From Erigeron canadensis (lineage: Eukaryota; Streptophyta; Magnoliopsida; Asterales; Asteraceae), in assembly GCF_010389155.1 (NCBI RefSeq), contig NC_057765.1:24430980-24494979 (forward strand): a DNA stretch of 64,000 nucleotides. Reading direction: 5' to 3'. Position 1 is the stretch's first letter; the number at the start of each line of letters is the position of its first letter. A program made the position numbers and the translations under genes. Below are positions 58,004-64,000 of the stretch, one piece after another. A model generated the notes under the pieces. It saw only the letters and a list, made by a program, of their open reading frames with translations, searched no databases and had not been told where the DNA came from.

Positions 58004-60077
58004 TTAACAGTGGAATTTTCGTAAGTTCGAACTGTTCCAGGTCCTATCAACCGGAGCTCCTTCGGGTGTCTCAAGCTTATATGCTCCATTTCCGAAGGAT
58101 GCCTGTACTCGGTATGGGCCTTCCCACGTTGGTCCCAATTTTCTCGTGTACTCTTTTTCACTTGCGCTATTTAGCCGCAATACGTAGTCTCCGGTCTTAA
58201 AACTTGTGGGGTTCACCCTTTTGTTGTAGTATCCCTCAATTTTCTTTTTGAAAGCGGCTTCACGGATGGCTGCTATTTCCCTTCGTTCCTCAAGTAAATC
58301 CAAATCTATTCATAATTCTTCGTTATTTGCTTCTGTATTTAGCATCCGATGGGTGGAAACTTGGAATTCTGCTGGGGCTACAGCCTCCGTTCCGAATGCT
58401 AGGCTAAATGGGGTCTCTCCGTTGCTTTGCTTTGGCGTTGTTCTGTTAGCCCAGAGTACCAATGGTAACTCATCTATCCAACCTTTATGACTTCGTCCCA
58501 ATCGCTTTTCTATCCCTTTGATTATTTTCTTGTTGGTTGCTTCCATTTGTCCATTTCCTTGAGGGTGGTAGCCTGACGCAAATGATTGCTTAATCTGCAA
58601 TTGTTTACAAAACTCGAGAAAAACTCCTTTTGCGAAATGTGGCCCGTTGTCGGATACTATTACATGTGGTATCCCAAATCTGCATATAATATGTTCCCAT
58701 ACGAATTTCTTCATTTGGTCTCCGTTTGTTGAAGCGAGCGGCTTTGCTTCGACCCACTTGGTGAAATAATCAATGGCTACCACTAGGAATCTTTTCTTAT
58801 TTTGAGCCTCGTGAAGTGGACCTACTAGATCAATTCCCCACTGTATGAAGGGCCATGCCGAGATAACTGAGGTCATGTCATTCTTTGGTTGTCTTGAGAC
58901 ATTGGCTTGTAGCTGACATGCCTCGTAGTTCTCTAACAGTGTTGTTGAGTCTTGATGCATAGTTGGCCAGAAGTATCCTAGTCTCATTGCCTTTGTTGCG
59001 ACAGACCGTGCCCCTGAATGGGCTCCGCAGATTCCTTCATGTATCTCCTTGATGATCATTTCTGCTTGCTTAGGCCCTGCGCATCGAAGCCAGGGCGTGA
59101 CGAACCCTTTTTTGTATAGTTTTTTATCGAGGATTTTGTATTGTGGAGCTTTAACTCTTATTATCCAGGCTTCGTCTTTATGTGCTGGGAGTATCCCGCT
59201 TATCAAGAATTCATAAATGGGAGTCATCCAATTCTCCCCTTCTTCCTCCACGAGGTCCGATACTTGCTTCTCTTCGATTGACCTTTCTTTCAAGATTTCT
59301 ACTAATACTTTCTTTCCTAGGTGTCCAAATGTGAGCGAAGCTAACTTGCTCAGGGCATCTGCTTTTTTGTTTTGATTTCTCCGAATATGCTCTATTTCGT
59401 AGTAGCTGAAACATTCTATCAACTCTCGTACCTTTTGTAAGTATAACTTTGTTGTACCTTGTTTTGCGTCATACTCTCCCTTTACTTGGCATGCCACCAG
59501 TTGGGAGTCGACGTACGTATGGATGTTGCGGATCTTCATATCTCTTGCCATCCGGAATCCCGCTAGTAGTGCTTCATATTCGGCCTCATTGTTTGTTACC
59601 TCGAACTCAAACCTCAATGCGTAGGTGAATTCTTTATCTTTTGGACTGATTAGCATGAGGCCAGCCCCACAGCCATCTGAGCTGGCAGCTCCATCAGTGT
59701 ATAATTTCCAGGTGTCGTGTTCGACACTTCCTACTACTTCCAGTGACACAGAGTGTGTCATGGAGTTCTTCCTTCGTGGACTTCGCTGATGAAATCAGCC
59801 AATACTTGTCCTTTGATTGCATGCCTTGCCCTGAATTCTATGTCGTGTTCCCCTAGTTCAATGGCCCATTTAGCCACCCGTCCTGACTTTTCCGGTTTTA
59901 ACAATAGTTGCTTTATTGGTTTATCAGACAAAACAACTATGGGGTGTGCTTTGAAGTACCTTCATAGCCTACGCGCTGCGTGGACTAATGCCAGGGTGAG
60001 TTTTTCTAATTCTGGGTAATTGGCTTCTGCACCCTGCAGGACCCTGCTTACGAAATAGATCGGAATTTGGTGTCTGT
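58004..60077 (-). pseudogene. Tat polyprotein: RNase H, second RNase H, integrase
   Basis: From right to left: IPIYFVSRVLQGAEANYPEL and KPIKQLLLKPEKSGRVAKWA (first RNase H and its tail), then a second RNase H (WKLYTDGAASSDGCGAGL, NNEAEYEALLAGFRMA, YVDSQLVACQVKGEY, KKADALSKLASL), then integrase. Integrase shows its zinc-binding start (HEGICGAHSGARS), catalytic WGIDLVGP and SDNGPHF, ASGYHPQGNGQMEATNK with the E, and the C-terminal KLGPTWEGPYRV. Lesions are an in-frame stop after RRL near 59965, a frameshift near 59762, and a stop at 58310-58312 that cuts off the integrase tail (58004-58306). The 483-codon frame between is otherwise open. It is not functional as it stands. Confidence 0.88.
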
Positions 60078-62160
60078 TGTGACACCCGCAAAAATTCAGG
60101 ATAGCTAAACTTAGAAATTTTACTATTCATGTGATATTTGTAGAAAGTTAAATTTAAATATGTGATATTTAATTTCTTATGTGTCAACATGATCAAACGT
60201 TGTTAAAAAGTAACGATGCCGACACACATTCATCGGATTGATGAACCGGTCAAGGAAGACCTCCATGATATGCATATTTGTGATATATGATTTTCATGTG
60301 ACAATATGTACCTAGTTAAGATCCCTTTTCGTTTGTTAAATGTCATATGAAATTTATGTCGCTACATATTCTCTAAATAATTAGAGAATATTCTTATGCG
60401 TTCAAATCATTTAGTACAAATTATAAAAATATGACATGATTATTTTTAGTTTCCTAAGTAAAAATTTATATATAATAATATATAGGTTACTTATAAAAAT
60501 GCATGGACCAACTAGCTAATCCAAATCTTGGACTAAATAAACTGTTAGTCAAAATAAGCCCATATCCCGCTAGCCCATGTCATTTTCGGCCAACCCAGCC
60601 CATGACCCAACAGAAGTCCAACATCCTTCTGCCTATAAATTGCCACTAGAGAACAAGAATAAAAAATTTTTGGCAGGCACTTTATACACCACACGTGAAC
60701 ACACATAAAAAAAATAAATAAAAAAAATAACAAAAAAAAACAAAGTAAACAAAAGACAAAAAGGCCATTCATCTCCTTCCTCCTTACACCCCAACCGCCG
60801 GCCACCACACTCCAGCCACTCCATCGCCGCCTGCCGCCCCATTTTCACCGGAAAACAGATCCGGCCAGCACCACCAGACACCCCTAGGGTTTCCCTTCAA
60901 CCCTAGTCATCAAATACTCCATCTCCACCACAAAACCACCACTGCTCCGCCGCTGCTCCACCGTCCAGCCACCATGCTGCTGCTACTCGACCTCCAGCAG
61001 CCACCATTCAACTCCATTTATGTCCAAGAAGGTAAGGAACTCGAGTAAGGACCTCCTAAACAAACCCACTTCTTCTTTCTCTTTAAAAACCCTAACCGGC
61101 TTCTTTTTCTTTCTTCTTTTTCTGCCCGTCGCAGCCGAGCTCCACTGCACCACCACCACTCCAAGACGGTCAAGAAGGGGAGAGGGACGTCCAGACATCA
61201 AAACAAGTCGTTACAGATCTGTCCATGCTTAGTTATAGTGCCACGAGTCTCAAAAACGTTTTGTTACTTGTTTTATCTCTCGCAGTCAAGAACCACCGCG
61301 AACAGTCACCACTAGCCACCATATTCAGATCTGAAAAACCTTGAAAACAGGTTGTTTAACTGTCCTTCACGCTCACATGTTGTTAATATATGACTATCCA
61401 AAGCTTTGGTTGGTTTTCTTTATGCTTCGGTTCGAAACCGCCACGAACCGCCACCTTTAACCACCATTCATCACCACCATGAAACACCATTGCTTTGAAC
61501 TGTTTAAGGACCCTGATGGTCGACCTTTAGGCTGCTCAAAACAAAAATCGTTTTCCATTTTGGCCATGAACTTCGGCCGAGTCATAAACTGAGACACAAC
61601 TATGATTTTCGAATTTTAATTACAATGTCAAGTCACATGCATCTTTCTAAATGGATGTTGTAACTCTTTAAAACCAGATTTTCTTTTGGGAATATTGAAC
61701 TAATTTTTGGAAATTTTCATAATTAATTATTTTGATTAATTATCTAGATTAATCATGATTGTATTGCATTTAATTGTTGTATATTTCCTAGGTGAATGTT
61801 CCTTCTTCCAAATAATACTTTATGACATAATGATTAACCCTTTTCTTGTAAATATGCAAGCATGCACTAAACATAATCATTAGTGTGATAATCTATGTTG
61901 GTGAAGTTTGAAAAACGTGCTAGTTAAATGTCCATTAATACTTATGAGTATATATATGTATTATTATAACTTGACCCACCATGTCCAACTCCTGTTTAGG
62001 ACGTCGGTGCAAAGTGTGCGGTAACTTAGCACGCTTCGGGTGCTCTCATGACGTATATTAATATATTATTATTTATATATTGACCCACCATGCCCACCTC
62101 CAATCTTGGATATCGGTGCAAAGTGTGCGATAACTTAGCACGCTTCGGGTGCTCTCATGA

Positions 62161-62200
<40 letters not shown>

Positions 62201-63588
62201 ATTCGTGGTTATTCCAACTCGCAACCATACTTAATTGACCATTGCCCACCTCCTATTATGGAAAACGGTGCACCCGTATAGGTTATGAGGGAGAATAATC
62301 GCAAATTCCATGTTATGATTTATTTCAACACGCAACCATACTTCTTTGCCACTTCACGTGTATAGGTTGTGTAGGAGAATAGTCATAATATCACTATTAT
62401 TATTACTATTATATTATATTAATATTATTTATATATTAATATATATAAACCCATGGAAAGACCAACCCCAACTAGCACGTCAACAACCCTAACGATTATC
62501 ACATAAGAAAACATTTTTTATAAAATGTATCTCAACAATATTATTTGGAAGGATGAGGGAAAATCATTAGGAACATAATGGCATAAGTTGTTAAGACAAT
62601 TTATATTTTATAGGTTAACACATTCAAGCAAATCCTCTACTTGCTAGTTGCTGCTACTTGAAAACTAAGGTGAGTTCATAGCCCATTTTCTTACTATTTT
62701 GGGTGAGATGCATGCTCTATGTTTTACATGTGGAACACAAGTGCCAAAACTATGTATATGGTGATTGTATAAGTCGCTTGATCCCCTTAAAGTCCTCCCA
62801 TCATGAATTGTTAGTTATGGATTTAAACGTGATATGATGAATAGTACTATTTGGGTTGATACCCCCCATTCGGGTTGGTCGCACCAACTTGACCGGTGAT
62901 GGTCGAACGAATGCATTCATATTTGGATTCCCAAGTATTATGGATCAAATACTTGCCGAGGCAAAAATGTTACTTATACCGTCGAGTTTCGATTCATGAG
63001 CTTAGTACAATATATACATTATGCTTTTCTAGCATTGTTTTTGAACAATGGCTACAGGACATTGCAGGTTAGCAATGGTCACACTTAATTAAATCTTGTG
63101 GTTCCATGCAAAAGTTTATTTACTTACACCTATGAATTCACCAACATTATTGTTGACCCGTTTTAGCATGCATTCTCAGGTACTAGATGATCGCTTTATG
63201 TGTTGGATTGCTTGCCATTACATGCTACATGAAGAACCTTGCCCCATCCATAAACCCTTAGGAATGCTTCGTCAATTTGCTAAAGACATAATTTCTATTT
63301 AAGTTATCTTAATGATAATTCAAGTTTTTGATAAACGATGTCCGTATCATATGTTGTATTTCAAACTTTTAAACAATATTATCTTTCAATATAATATAAA
63401 ATGACACAAGTGGTCATCATTTTCCCAATTACATTTCTTTCCATATATTTCATCTCAACAAATCAAGTAATGCTATTTTTATAAATGTATTTCCAAACGA
63501 CGCCTTTAATGGTTGTTCATTGTGAACTTGTGTTATGATCTCATGAAGGTCGCTCCCCGTACCTTTCCGCATTTTTCGGGGTGTGACA
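60078..63588 (+). mobile_element. 3.5-kb solo LTR inside Tat element
   Basis: Starts TGTGACACCCGCAAAAATTC and ends CATTTTTCGGGGTGTGACA. Flanks TCTGT (60073-60077) and TTTGT (63589-63593) are a target duplication with one mismatch. The Tat polyprotein reads across when the insert is set aside (right side ends VLVAERDK, left side begins HQIPIYF). A TATA-like CCTATAAATTG at about 60632 and a following transcript-like leader suggest plus orientation. No polyprotein, primer site or purine tract is present. Short ORFs (60545-61232 and others) are LTR sequence. Confidence 0.87.
61971..62195. repeat. 109-bp tandem duplication and (TA)n in solo LTR
   Basis: Units start TTGACCCACCATG at 61971 and 62080 and share TCGGTGCAAAGTGTGCG and TAGCACGCTTCGGGTGCTC. 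A third, partial, diverged copy (CATTGCCCACCTCC) follows near 62240. (TA)n lies at about 62163-62193. Confidence 0.85.
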
Positions 63589-63593
63589 TTTGT

Positions 63594-64000
63594 CCCTTTC
63601 GGCCACCAATACTGCACTTACGCATTTGGGCAAGGCTTCCAGGTATACGAAAAGGGTTTCTGTTGGTCTTGGAGCTGTGAGTGTTGGTAGGTCTGCGATG
63701 TACTCTTTCATTTGCTCTAGAGCCTTGTTTGCTGCGTCTGTCCATGCAAAGTCCTTGTTGCTGGTGCAACCCTTCAATATTTTGAAGAAAGGGAGCTGCC
63801 TGTCTGCGCCCCGATAAAGGAAACGACTGAGTGCGGCGAGTTTGTCGTTTAAGCTTTGGGCTTCCTTGATTGTCTTCGGTGCTGGGATCTGTTTTAGTTT
63901 GTTTATCTTTGATGGATTTGAAAGGATGCCCTTATTGCTGATGTAATATCCCAAAAACTTCCCTTCCTTTACGCTGAGGGAGCATTTTTTAGGATTGAGC
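63594..64000 (-). pseudogene. Tat polyprotein: reverse transcriptase end and RNase H start
   Basis: Minus frame entering from the right edge: GYYISNKGILSNPSKINKLK, TIKEAQSLNDKLAALSRFL, RGADRQLPFFKILKGC, FAWTDAANKAL, APRPTETLFVYL and VLVAERDK, where the solo LTR interrupts. This is the thumb/connection end of reverse transcriptase and the first strands of RNase H. It continues past 64000. Confidence 0.88.

Larger units (their letters stand above)
56858..64000 (-). mobile_element. Tat-type Ty3/gypsy element, 3' part, runs off the window
   Basis: Minus-strand polyprotein in the order RT end, RNase H, second RNase H, integrase, followed leftward by an oppositely oriented ORF. A second (archaeal-type) RNase H and an extra ORF in the 3' region are traits of the Tat lineage. 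The element is split by a solo LTR at 60078-63588. The 5' LTR, gag and most of RT lie right of the window; the 3' LTR was not delimited. The left limit given is only where the antisense frame opens. Confidence 0.8.

Noticed and set aside
60545..61232. Overlapping ORFs on both strands
   Set aside because: They fall in the leader-like part of the 3.5-kb solo LTR with poly-A and CCACCA-type low complexity.

Overview
This is a plant nuclear window, probably a eudicot and plausibly an asterid. The evidence is spliced plant genes, a chloroplast envelope transporter with a transit peptide, a BAHD acyltransferase, AT-rich intergenic DNA and dense nested LTR retrotransposons, SINEs, Helitrons and MITEs. 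The species cannot be fixed from the sequence alone. There is no sign of bacterial, organellar or viral coding DNA.

Layout. 1-3508 (+) holds the last eight coding exons of an MCM9-type DNA helicase whose 5' half lies left of the window; a 514-bp hAT-type MITE sits just before the first visible exon. 3509-6350 is intergenic with two small inverted-repeat elements. 6351-10576 (-) is a complete four-exon DiT1 gene (plastid 2-oxoglutarate/malate translocator, 554 aa), convergent with MCM9. 10.6-16.8 kb is AT-rich, with a SINE-like element, an F-box pseudogene and a 43-bp tandem array. 16827-20116 is a young Copia deletion derivative with two 436-bp LTRs and perfect target duplications. 20.1-25.1 kb holds a second hAT-type MITE, a decayed FAR1/MULE transposase, a nearly 1-kb inverted repeat of unrecognised sequence, and a SINE. 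25.3-26.2 kb is a Helitron.

27500-37254 is a decayed Ty3/gypsy element whose left LTR is interrupted by a solo LTR of another family. 37.3-43.3 kb is a cluster of non-autonomous Helitrons and termini. 43476-46370 is a 2.9-kb solo LTR. 50492-52194 is a Copia remnant, next to two possible exons of an unrecognised gene. 53697-55022 (-) is an intact, intronless BAHD acyltransferase with an atypical DFGWG-region motif. From about 56.9 kb to the right edge is the 3' part of a Tat-type Ty3/gypsy element with a second RNase H, an integrase, and an antisense extra ORF; a 3.5-kb solo LTR has split its polyprotein.

Only MCM9, DiT1 and the BAHD gene look like functional host genes. They act in unrelated processes (DNA replication/repair, photorespiratory carbon-nitrogen exchange, specialised metabolism), so no gene cluster or operon-like system is apparent. 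The most interesting material is in the repeats: the long inverted repeat at 24.0 kb, the antisense ORF at 57 kb, GATC-containing motif clusters at a similar place in three different large LTRs, and non-autonomous elements bounded by clear target duplications. All boundaries and identities were judged by eye.
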